A stretch of DNA of 9,368 bases from the NCBI GenBank assembly GCA_947458895.1, contig CANHBY010000020.1:1-9368 (forward strand), in the 5' to 3' direction. Each line of letters starts with the position of its first letter. Positions within the stretch are counted from its first letter, which is position 1. Under the pieces are notes generated by a model that was given only the letters and a program-made list of their open reading frames with translations, was not told the origin of the DNA and searched no databases. Positions 1 to 7,100 of this stretch are shown here, one piece after another. The position numbers and the translations under genes are program-made. The stretch comes from Burkholderiales bacterium (lineage in GTDB: Bacteria > Pseudomonadota > Gammaproteobacteria > Burkholderiales > Burkholderiaceae_C).

Positions 1-590
1 ACCATCATCAACAGGCTGAAGCCGCTCCAGGCAACCCATGCCCAGAGCCACCACATGGCGCCAGCCTGAGCCATCAGCCCAATTACCAGCGCGGCCAGTG
101 GCAGACCCAGCATGGCGCCCACCACGAGGCCTTTGATCGTGTCGGCCAGAACGAGCCGCCAGGTCATGCGGTTGAACCCGAACTGCTGCTCGATGCGGAA
201 GGTGCCGTAGAGATCGAATGGCGCTTCGAGGAGGCTGCTCAGGAGCGTGAAACACATCAGCAAGCTGAGCTGGTAGGCCATGGGGCCCCAGCTTGGGTGG
301 ATGGTTTCGCGCAGCCATCCGTTTAAAAAATTCAGGCCTCCGAGGAGGGTCCAAGCGAGAAGGATCGCCGCACCCCACAGGGTGGTCAGCATGCTCAAGC
401 GAGCTTTGGCAATGGTGTAGTCAGCGGCTTTTTGGTGTGCTCGTGGGCTGACGGTGTCGACGAAGGCCGCGGGAACCTCATTGCGCCGAAGGGCCACACA
501 TTGGATCTGACGCGAGGCAAGCCACAGCTTCACCAACACCGAAAGGCACAGGGCGCTGGCAAACAAAAGAGTGAATGTGAAAGAGGGCAT
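1..590 (-). CDS. M48 family metallopeptidase, Ste24/CAAX-protease type (N-terminal part; C-terminus beyond the left edge)
   Basis: The minus strand from the ATG at 590-588 is open for 196 codons to the window edge. The product has hydrophobic segments at about residues 4-24, 68-90, 104-125 and 147-196, as expected for the membrane-embedded N-terminal domain of Ste24-type zinc proteases. Family-like motifs are WLASRQ (23-28), VPAAF (39-43), H52 followed by [10 protein letters not shown], and the block [18 protein letters not shown] (123-140) followed by R-M-T-W, which closely matches the recalled Peptidase_M48_N domain. The catalytic HExxH motif would lie further along, outside the window, so activity cannot be judged. 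Such proteins act in the cytoplasmic membrane, cleaving membrane or unfolded substrates. The gene is divergent from orn with 67 bp between the start codons. This M48-orn pairing is, from memory, common in Burkholderiales. No good Shine-Dalgarno precedes the chosen ATG, and no better in-frame start was seen. Confidence 0.88.
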   Translation of the reverse strand, partial: MPSFTFTLLFASALCLSVLVKLWLASRQIQCVALRRNEVPAAFVDTVSPRAHQKAADYTIAKARLSMLTTLWGAAILLAWTLLGGLNFLNGWLRETIHPSWGPMAYQLSLLMCFTLLSSLLEAPFDLYGTFRIEQQFGFNRMTWRLVLADTIKGLVVGAMLGLPLAALVIGLMAQAGAMWWLWAWVAWSGFSLLMM

Positions 591-623
591 GAAAAAAGAT
601 GGGAGCGAGAATGCAGACTGTTA

Positions 624-654
624 TTGTTCACGACTTCACCTAACTTTTGTTCAC
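624..654. repeat. Direct repeat TTGTTCAC x2 in the M48/orn divergent gap
   Basis: The octamer TTGTTCAC occurs at 624-631 and again at 647-654, so the copies are 23 bp apart (about two helical turns). The second copy ends 3 bp before the orn ATG. Both copies are preceded by T-rich sequence. The spacing would suit a dimeric or cooperative DNA-binding protein, but no regulator is recognised and chance is possible. The same 67-bp gap must contain the promoters of both divergent genes, and no clear -35/-10 pair was seen. Confidence 0.3.
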
Positions 655-657
655 TGT

Positions 658-1224
658 ATGACCACAACTTCCACCACCTTGGCCAAAAGTGAAGACAACC
701 TGATCTGGATCGATCTGGAAATGACGGGCCTGTACCCGGAAACAGACCGCATCATCGAAATAGCAGTGGTCGTGACGGACCCACAACTGACCCAGCGTGT
801 CGAGGGGCCTGTGTTTGCGATACACCAGTCCGATGCCACGCTGGATGCCATGGACGCCTGGAACAGGGGCACGCATGGTCGCAGTGGGTTGATTGACCGG
901 GTCAAGGCGTCGACTGTGGATGAAGCCAGTGCTCAAGCGCAGGTCATGGCGTTTTTGTCGCAGTATGTGGGTAAGGGCAAGTCGCCGATGTGTGGCAACA
1001 GCATTTGTCAGGATCGTCGTTTCCTGGCTCGCACCATGCCTGAGCTGGAGGCCTTTTTCCACTATCGAAATCTTGATGTGAGCACCTTGAAAGAGCTGGC
1101 TCGGCGCTGGAAACCAGCCATCATGGGTGGCTTCAAGAAGGCCCAGGCACATACCGCACTGGCAGATATTCAAGAGTCTATTGACGAGCTGGTGTACTAC
1201 CGCACGCACTTCCTGTCGCTTTGA
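658..1224 (+). CDS. orn: Oligoribonuclease (DEDDh 3'-5' exoribonuclease)
   Basis: Orn degrades 2-5 nt RNA fragments, the last step of mRNA decay, and linear dinucleotides such as pGpG from c-di-GMP turnover; it acts in the cytosol. The 188-residue product is close to the 181 residues of E. coli Orn and aligns over its full length. The DEDDh residues are visible: D19 and E21 in WIDLEMTGL (Exo I), D119 in [11 protein letters not shown] (Exo II), and H165 with D170 in HTALADI (Exo III). The signature [15 protein letters not shown] is also present. The frame stays open upstream to a GTG at 571, but that would overlap the start of the divergent M48 gene and add 29 residues unlike the family, so the ATG at 658 is preferred. 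No clear Shine-Dalgarno precedes it. The gene is convergent with the LemA-like gene, with 10 bp between the stop codons and no obvious terminator. Confidence 0.96.
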   Translation: MTTTSTTLAKSEDNLIWIDLEMTGLYPETDRIIEIAVVVTDPQLTQRVEGPVFAIHQSDATLDAMDAWNRGTHGRSGLIDRVKASTVDEASAQAQVMAFLSQYVGKGKSPMCGNSICQDRRFLARTMPELEAFFHYRNLDVSTLKELARRWKPAIMGGFKKAQAHTALADIQESIDELVYYRTHFLSL

Positions 1225-1234
1225 CGCAGGGGCC

Positions 1235-1774
1235 TTAAAGGGTTCCCGCGGCCCGAAAACCGAAGAGCCCGGCCACGATCCAGGTTGGGAACTCTAAGAG
1301 TGCATCGTTGTAGCTCTGGGTGGCCCGGTTGAATTCACGACGTGCGAAGCCCAGGGTGTTGTCTGCCGAGGTCGGGTCACTGGTGGTCAGGGTCTGTGGC
1401 GCCTGGGCAGCTGCCGCCCAAGAGGGCAGTGCGGTGGTCAGGCGGGCGCGAGCTGCGGTGAGCGTTTCTTCGGCCATGCGCAGGCTGGCGGCCGGTTGAG
1501 CGGCGACCGGCTTGGCCAAAAGATGTTCGCTGGCCACTTGCACCTGTTGGCAGGCGGCCTTTACAGAGATCAACTCTGAGGCGTGCTCTCCCAGCACAGG
1601 GCCCAGGCTCTCGACCCATTGGACCAGCAGGGTGTGACGTTGCTGCAATTGGGTTTGCACGACACCGAAGCAAACGGTGATGTCGTTTCGCATTCGCACC
1701 AGCCGGTTGCGGGCACCCACGGCCCAAAAAAGGAGGGTGGCGGCGATGATCAGCGTGAACCATGAGGTCGACAT
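1235..1774 (-). CDS. LemA family protein (membrane-anchored, coiled-coil)
   Basis: The 179-residue product begins with one hydrophobic segment (about residues 4-21) and then the typical LemA block RNRLVRMRNDI (22-32), a helical stretch QTQLQQRHTLLVQWVESL, and a C-terminal block REFNRATQSYNDALLEFPT ending near FGF. Spacing and order of these blocks match LemA proteins, which expose a four-helix coiled-coil domain from a single N-terminal anchor. The molecular function of bacterial LemA proteins is poorly defined; they often sit near membrane metalloproteases. The protein is divergent for the family: the usual RxxLIPNLVxxVKG segment reads RHTLLVQWVESLGPVL, and the middle is unusually Ala/Thr-rich. 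It is last in the proA-queC-LemA run, 64 bp downstream of queC. Upstream of the ATG, GAAAGG lies rather far away as a possible ribosome site. Confidence 0.82.
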   Translation of the reverse strand: MSTSWFTLIIAATLLFWAVGARNRLVRMRNDITVCFGVVQTQLQQRHTLLVQWVESLGPVLGEHASELISVKAACQQVQVASEHLLAKPVAAQPAASLRMAEETLTAARARLTTALPSWAAAAQAPQTLTTSDPTSADNTLGFARREFNRATQSYNDALLEFPTWIVAGLFGFRAAGTL

Positions 1775-1838
1775 GGTTTTTAGCCTTTCGATTGGGGTGG
1801 GGGCTGCTGGGCGGGGATCAAGGCTTTCGGGTTCGTCA

Positions 1839-2567
1839 TCAGGGCGTCTCGAGATTTTTCAACCAAGCCTCATGACCCTTTTGCCGCAGCTCACAGGCCG
1901 GGCATTGTCCACAGCCCAGGCCCCACGAGTGCCGCTTGCTGCGATCGCCCAGATAGCAGCTGTGGGTGTGTTCCTGAATGATGTCGTTGAGCTCGGCTCC
2001 ACCCAAGGCGTTTGAAAGGGCCCATGTTTGGGCCTTGTCGAGCCACATCAAGGGGGTTTCGAGGGTCATGGGGCTGTCCATTCCCAGGCTCAGCGCCACC
2101 TGCAGGGCTTTGAGCGTGTTGTCTCGGCAATCTGGGTAGCCTGAGTAATCGGTTTCACACATGCCAGCGACCAACACGCTGAGGCCTCGGCGGTAGGCCA
2201 CGGCGGCCGCAAAACTCAAAAAAATCAGGTTGCGGCCCGGCACGAAGGTGTTGGGCAGGCCGTTGGCGCTCATCTCGATCTTGCGATCATCGGTGAGCGC
2301 CGTGTCAGAAATTTGGCCTAAAACTCTGAGGTCCAGCAGATGGTCTTCGCCCAGGCGCCCCGCCCACTGCGGAAATTGGGCCGTGATGGCTTCGCGCAGC
2401 ACGGGCCTGCAGGTGAGTTCGATGACATGGCGCTGGCCGTAGTTGAAGCCGATGGTTTCCACATGAGCGTAGCGTGACAGCGCCCAGGCCAGGCAAACGG
2501 TGGAGTCTTGGCCCCCAGAAAAAAGAACCAGGGCTCGGCGGGGGTCTTGTGGGGTGTGAGGTGACAT
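1839..2567 (-). CDS. queC: 7-cyano-7-deazaguanine synthase
   Basis: QueC converts 7-carboxy-7-deazaguanine, ammonia and ATP into preQ0, the precursor of queuosine in tRNA. With the ATG at 2567-2565 the product has 242 residues (E. coli 231). The PP-loop ATP-binding motif SGGQDST lies at residues 17-23. FNYGQRH follows, then [10 protein letters not shown], the motif that typifies this family. The structural zinc site is the C-terminal set C204, C219, C222, C225 (CGQCPAC). All expected elements are intact, so the enzyme should be active. A GTG at 2579-2577 would add four residues and leave 9 bp to proA; the ATG leaves 21 bp. Neither start has a strong Shine-Dalgarno, so the choice is uncertain. 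The short distance downstream of proA suggests translation from the same transcript. Other queuosine genes are not in the window. Confidence 0.95.
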   Translation of the reverse strand: MSPHTPQDPRRALVLFSGGQDSTVCLAWALSRYAHVETIGFNYGQRHVIELTCRPVLREAITAQFPQWAGRLGEDHLLDLRVLGQISDTALTDDRKIEMSANGLPNTFVPGRNLIFLSFAAAVAYRRGLSVLVAGMCETDYSGYPDCRDNTLKALQVALSLGMDSPMTLETPLMWLDKAQTWALSNALGGAELNDIIQEHTHSCYLGDRSKRHSWGLGCGQCPACELRQKGHEAWLKNLETP

Positions 2568-2588
2568 GCTGGGCTTCACGAGCTAGGC

Positions 2589-3881
2589 TTATTGGCGTAC
2601 TTCACCTTCGCCCAAAACCACCCATTTCATGGAGGTCAGGCCTTCCAGCCCCACGGGGCCGCGGGCGTGGAACTTGTCGGTGCTGATGCCGATTTCAGCG
2701 CCCAGGCCATATTCAAAGCCATCGGCAAAGCGAGTGCTGGCGTTGATCATGACGCTGGCGGAGTCCACTTCGCGCAGAAAACGCATGGCGCTGGGGTGGT
2801 GCTGAGTCAGGATGGCATCGGTGTGGTGAGAGCCGTAGCGGTTGATGTGCGTGATGGCTTCATCTAGGCTGGTGACCACTTTGATGCTGATGATCGGTGC
2901 GAGGTATTCTTCGGCCCAGTCTTGTTCAGTGGCTGCGGTGAGTTTGGCGCCATCTACTGCTTTTAAAATGCCATAACTGACGTTATCGCACCGCATTTCT
3001 ACGCATTTTTCTGCAAAAACGGCGCCAATTTCGGGGAGGAAGGTGCCGGCGATGGCCGCGTGCACCAGCAGCGACTCTGCGGCATTGCAGGGGCTGTATT
3101 TCTGAGTTTTGGCGTTGTCTGTGACGCGCAGGGCCATTTCTACATCGGCGCTGGCATCCACATAGACGTGGCAGTTGCCGTCCAGGTGTTTGATGACTGG
3201 CACTTTGGCTTCGCGGCTGATGCGCTCGATCAGGCCCTTACCGCCGCGCGGAATGATCACATCGACGGCTGCGGGTGAGGCGATCAGCTCGCCAACGGCT
3301 GCGCGGTCTGTGGTGGGCACGAGCTGCACGGCGGCAGCGGGCAGCTGGGCCTCATGCAGTGCGGTTTGAACCAGGGCCCACAGGGCGATGTTGGAGTGAA
3401 TGGCCTCCGAGCCGCCGCGCAGGATGCAGGCATTGCCGCTTTTGATGGCCAGCGATGCCGCCTCAATCGTGACATTGGGGCGGCTCTCGTAAATCATGCC
3501 GAACACCCCCAGCGGCACGCGCATTTGCCCCACCTGGATACCGCTTGGGCGGCGCCGCAGTTGCGTGATCTCGCCAACCGGGTCGGGCATGGCGGCGATC
3601 TGGTCACAGCCTTCGGCCAGGGTGCTCAGGATGTGGTCACTCAGGCGCAAGCGGTCGACCATGGGGGCGGCCAGGCCGGCGGCCTGAGCGGCTTGAACAT
3701 CTCGCGCATTGGCCTGCTGGAGTTCAGGATTGGGTTGGCGCAGAAGGCGCGCTAGCGCTCGCAGCGCGGCGTTCTTTGAGGCGCTTCGGGCGGCGGCCAT
3801 GGGGCCGCTCGCGGCCCGGGCTGCTGAGCCCATGTCAGCGATCAGGGTGGGGATGTCTGCGGAGGGGGGCAAGGTACTCAT
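2589..3881 (-). CDS. proA: Glutamate-5-semialdehyde dehydrogenase (gamma-glutamyl phosphate reductase)
   Basis: ProA reduces gamma-glutamyl phosphate with NADPH to glutamate 5-semialdehyde in proline biosynthesis, in the cytosol. The product is 430 residues from the ATG at 3881-3879, within 15 residues of E. coli ProA (417). Recognisable family blocks are [30 protein letters not shown], the segment IPRGGKGLI and [12 protein letters not shown]. The catalytic Cys265 lies in [13 protein letters not shown], the beta-proteobacterial version of the active site. The block [17 protein letters not shown] and the ending near [11 protein letters not shown] are typical. The frame stays open to an ATG at 3908, but the extra nine residues look unlike the family. 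proB is not adjacent. queC follows at once on the same strand, and a large divergent frame begins 311 bp upstream. Confidence 0.97.
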   Translation of the reverse strand: MSTLPPSADIPTLIADMGSAARAASGPMAAARSASKNAALRALARLLRQPNPELQQANARDVQAAQAAGLAAPMVDRLRLSDHILSTLAEGCDQIAAMPDPVGEITQLRRRPSGIQVGQMRVPLGVFGMIYESRPNVTIEAASLAIKSGNACILRGGSEAIHSNIALWALVQTALHEAQLPAAAVQLVPTTDRAAVGELIASPAAVDVIIPRGGKGLIERISREAKVPVIKHLDGNCHVYVDASADVEMALRVTDNAKTQKYSPCNAAESLLVHAAIAGTFLPEIGAVFAEKCVEMRCDNVSYGILKAVDGAKLTAATEQDWAEEYLAPIISIKVVTSLDEAITHINRYGSHHTDAILTQHHPSAMRFLREVDSASVMINASTRFADGFEYGLGAEIGISTDKFHARGPVGLEGLTSMKWVVLGEGEVRQ

Positions 3882-3968
3882 CTGAACATTGTCCCAAAAC
3901 CTGAGCATCGAGCGCGGGTCCTCTGGACGAAATCTTGTGAATCAACTTGGATGGCCTATTTGGGCATC

Positions 3969-3980
3969 AGGGTAAACCCT
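3969..3980. repeat. Short inverted repeat AGGGT-AA-ACCCT
   Basis: Arms AGGGT (3969-3973) and ACCCT (3976-3980) are perfectly complementary around a 2-bp centre. It lies about 90 bp upstream of the proA start and about 210 bp upstream of the giant ORF start. It could be a protein-binding site, but a 5-bp palindrome is easily produced by chance. Confidence 0.2.
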
Positions 3981-3989
3981 ATTATGGCG

Positions 3990-4010
3990 CGCCACCTTTG
4001 TTGGGTGGCG
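3990..4010. repeat. Perfect 7-bp stem-loop
   Basis: CGCCACC (3990-3996) and GGTGGCG (4004-4010) pair perfectly around the loop TTTGTTG. The stem is G+C-rich and should be stable in RNA or cruciform DNA. Neither side is followed by a T-run in the sense needed for an intrinsic terminator, so it is not called one. It lies 10 bp from the AGGGT palindrome, in the gap between two divergent genes. Confidence 0.4.
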
Positions 4011-4183
4011 GGGGGTGGGCGCCGCAGACCTGCTGGGCAAAGATGCGATGACCGCGAGGGATCCTGCAAACACCCCAAGGGAAACCGCTATAAGTGTTAA
4101 TCCCTATCACGCCTTGAATAAATCACTTCGAAGAGACAGTTAATGACAATAACTCATCCCTATTCTGGGATTCAAGTCGGCTT

Positions 4184-4187
4184 GGAG
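4184..4187 (+). promoter_or_regulatory. Shine-Dalgarno GGAG for the giant ORF
   Basis: GGAG lies 5 nt before the ATG at 4193, inside the purine-rich run GGAGAAGGA. It is the strongest ribosome-binding site seen in the window and fixes the start of the long frame. The preceding in-frame codons do not offer a comparable alternative start. Confidence 0.8.
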
Positions 4188-4192
4188 AAGGA

Positions 4193-7100
4193 ATGGAAAC
4201 ACGCATTAAAGAAGCAGCGGCGCCCGAGGAAGCAGGCAGCGGCGTGATTTTGAGCCAGGCTCGCAAGGACGCCGTGTGGAATTATGTTTATCTGGCCATG
4301 AAGGATGTTGTTCTGTCAAAGGACGAAAGCGACCTTGCTGACTTGTTGGGACAATTGCCAGCCGAGGAGCCTCTGGTCGCTGAGCTGGATAAGTTGGCGG
4401 TAGCGCTTCAGTCGGACAGCGCCGGCCTGACTTCGCCGGAGGGGCAGCTGTTCGGTCAGTTGGCGACTTTAGTGACCTCAAAACAGGCAGGTCGTGAGAG
4501 CGTCGTCAAGAACTTGCTTGACTTGGTTAATGACTTTGCTGGCCCGACGGGGCAGCCGACGGGGCTTTCATCTGTCCACATCGAGGCTGTAGAGAAGTTG
4601 ATGGATTTCATCAAGTCGGATTCATCTGATTTAACTGCAATCCAAGCAGCCATTGTCAAAGTGCGCCAGATGGCCATGGAGGGCGCTGTAGATGCCAAGG
4701 GCAAGTACAGCGGTTTGACTGACTCTGAGGTTGACTCCATCGCGCTCTCACCGAAGCCACCTGCACCGAAGCCACCTGCACCGACTCCACCTGCACCGAC
4801 TCCACCTGCACCGAACCCACCTGCAACGGACCCACCTGCAACGGACCCACCAGGCTCCGGGGAAAAGCTCGGGCCGCCAGATCACACTGGCGTTTCGAAA
4901 GATTTGGGCCAGACAGGTGTCAGGGTGTCCGGCACGGGCCAGGCCTATGGGATGGTCGTGCGCACCCCGGAAAAAGACGGTAAGTGGATGGACAAGATTC
5001 TCAATAAAACCAAATTCGATGGCACCCTTGCTGAGTTGGCTGCGAGGGATGGCGATAAGGGTTTCTGGGTTGGCGCGACGAAGTTCCGAGTGGTCCCGGC
5101 CGGTAGTAGTGGCTCTGACTCGGACTCTGACTCTGAGTCCGAGAGCGGAGCAAGTTTGCCTTTGGCCAACCAGTATCGGGTAGAGATGGCTGTAGGGCCC
5201 AATGTGTGGACCACGGTCAAGAAGGGTAGTGGCGACTCTACTGCGTCTATCAAACTGACCTACGAATGGGATGTTGGTGCGACCGCCGCCGTCACGGGGG
5301 CCAACCGGCCGCCGGGTTTGGAGGGGCACACCACCACCGGAACATTCGGTGGTTACACCCGTTTTAAGCCCTTCGTGACCCTTTGGGTCACGGATCCGGT
5401 GACTGCGACCGAGAAGAATCCCTCCCATTTTCGGGCTCGAACTTATGTGCCGTTTGGCTTGTTATCTGCCAGCTTCGGCGGTTCAGCAAGTGCCGCGGGG
5501 GTCAATGACAGCCTCGGGCTTTCCGTCGAGGCTTTGCAGATCGATCTGCGGTGGGGCAAGACTTGGGGCAGGCAGGTGCCTGGCGCGGCTCAGAGCGACA
5601 GTGACAGTGACAGTGATTATGGGAGCGCTGACGGCAGCTTTAGCGGCAGTGATCGCGGCAGTGACTACGGGAGCGCTAACAGCAGACTCAGCGGCAGTGG
5701 CCCCCAGGGCGCCGCGCGTAGCCCGTTGGCTCCAGGCTTCATTCTTGCGGAAGCTGGGGTGGTAGTCCGTGCGGGAGCCTCTGGCGATCTTATGCCCGTG
5801 ATGGATGCGTTACAGGCCGGCAAGCCCCAATATGCCGAGGCCCTGTTGCTAAAAATGCCTGGTGCGGGGGCCAAGATAGGGACGTGGCTTTTCGGGGTCA
5901 ATCAGGTCCGAAACAAGGCACACCAGTTGGCTGATCGTCTTCGCGGCACCAACCCCGGGCGTTTCAAGCGCTGGGGTGCAAAGTTTATTGAAAGCGCTGG
6001 TGACACCTACCAGCATTGGGGCTTGTCTGTTACAGGCAGCGTGGATGTCGGTGCTCAAAAAGCCGTGGCGCCGCCTCGAACAGGTTCGGGGCCTGTACCT
6101 TCGGGCGGGGAGGCGGCGGCTCCTCCTCCTCCCCAATACGCCAACCCCGGAATCTATGAGGCGCCTGACAGTGGTGCCGCATCCGAGCAGGCTCCTGGCG
6201 CCGTTAGCGATTCCCAGTACACATTGCGCTCAGTGTCTTCAGTTGAGCCAACCGCAGCGCCTGCGCCAGCCGGTGTTTCTGGAGAGGTGGCTGAGCTTTC
6301 TGGTGCGACTTTGCCCAGTGATATGCCTGAAGAAGTTAAAAACCTGGTCAACATGCAAGGCATGGATCTGCCAGCGAATGAGTTGTTCGAATCTCTCTCG
6401 GAGTTGTCCGACTCCCCAGAATTGATGGCTTTGGTAGGCGGCGCGACGGCCGCTCTGACGACTGCCATGGCAGCCAAAGGGGCGGCAGCCTTTTTGAAGG
6501 CCTTGAAGAGTAAGGGTAAATCCGCCAACCTCAGTTCACTGTCAGCAGATCAAAGAGAAGGGATGGCGGACAAAGTGGTTTTTCGTGCCTTTGAGTTACT
6601 CCTGGAAGACTCCGGGCAGTCCGCGCTAGGTAAAGGTGACGGAAAAATCCAGACCTCTAAGAGCGACCTGAGTAAGGGTCTCTTGCAAATGACTGGGGAG
6701 TCAAAGAGCGCTTATTTCAAACGTTTGGTCAGCATGATCTCCCGCAAGTTGCCGGGTGCAGCGAAGGATGTGTTGGCGAACCCATCCAATTGGGCCAGCC
6801 TGTTGGGCGTGCCCACGGCTGACAAGCCCAGTTCCAAACGGGGGCTAGTTTCGGCCGATGGGAGTGAGATCCCTGGCCGTGCCCAAGTCGAGACCGATCT
6901 GGCCGACGCTCGCGATACTGCCGATGAAGTTCGCAAACTGCTCGGCGATACCGAAGGGCCTGTCAACATTGCTACGGATCCTGACAATGTTTCCGTGTTC
7001 ACTCGCGACCCGGTTACCAATGGCATCCGCGCCACCGATATTTCGATCAATCGTGATTCCAACACCCTGACCTACGATCGTAAGACCATCGATTCAGAAG

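Larger units (their letters stand above)
3882..4192. other. Divergent intergenic region between proA and the giant ORF
   Basis: This 311-bp stretch holds no protein gene I can support. The part near proA is G+C-rich; about 4081-4170 is clearly A+T-rich and is where a promoter for the right-hand gene would be expected. TTGAAT at 4114-4119 is a possible -35 element, but the best downstream -10-like hexamer (GTTAAT, 4139-4144) is 19 bp away, so no promoter is called. Other contents are a short palindrome (3969-3980), a hairpin (3990-4010) and a 34-codon frame starting at 4143. No tRNA, sRNA signature or T-tailed terminator was seen. Confidence 0.6.

Noticed and set aside
571..657. Upstream GTG start for orn
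   Set aside because: It would overlap the divergent M48 gene start and add residues unlike any Orn N-terminus.
1003..1023. Cys in place of Gly in the SIGQDRRF motif of Orn
   Set aside because: From memory SICQDRRF is the usual form in beta-proteobacteria, and the catalytic Asp is kept.
1215..1260. Intrinsic terminator between convergent orn and the LemA-like gene
   Set aside because: GGGCC/GGCCC can pair over a 15-nt loop, but the stem is short and there is no T-run in either direction.
3882..3908. Upstream ATG start for proA
   Set aside because: The extra nine residues (beginning MLRFWDNVQ) look unlike ProA N-termini; the ATG at 3881 fits better, although neither start has a strong ribosome site.
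3882..4192. Type III regulatory boxes (plant-inducible-promoter TTCGC-N15-TTCGC, or HrpL-type GGAACC...CCAC) and a sigma-54 site upstream of the giant ORF
   Set aside because: TTCGA at 4127-4131 has no partner at the required spacing, no HrpL-type pair was found, and no GG-N10-GC pair in a proper context was found.
4193..4290. Sec signal peptide on the giant protein
   Set aside because: The N-terminus (METRIKEAAAPEEAGSG) is charged and lacks a hydrophobic core; the first strong hydrophobic segment comes only at about residue 744.
4456..5428. Minus- and plus-strand frames with repetitive translations across the Pro-linker repeat
   Set aside because: The repetition (VQVESVQV, RCRWVRCRW, HLHRLHLHR) is the 15-bp repeat read in wrong frames; the giant frame explains the DNA.
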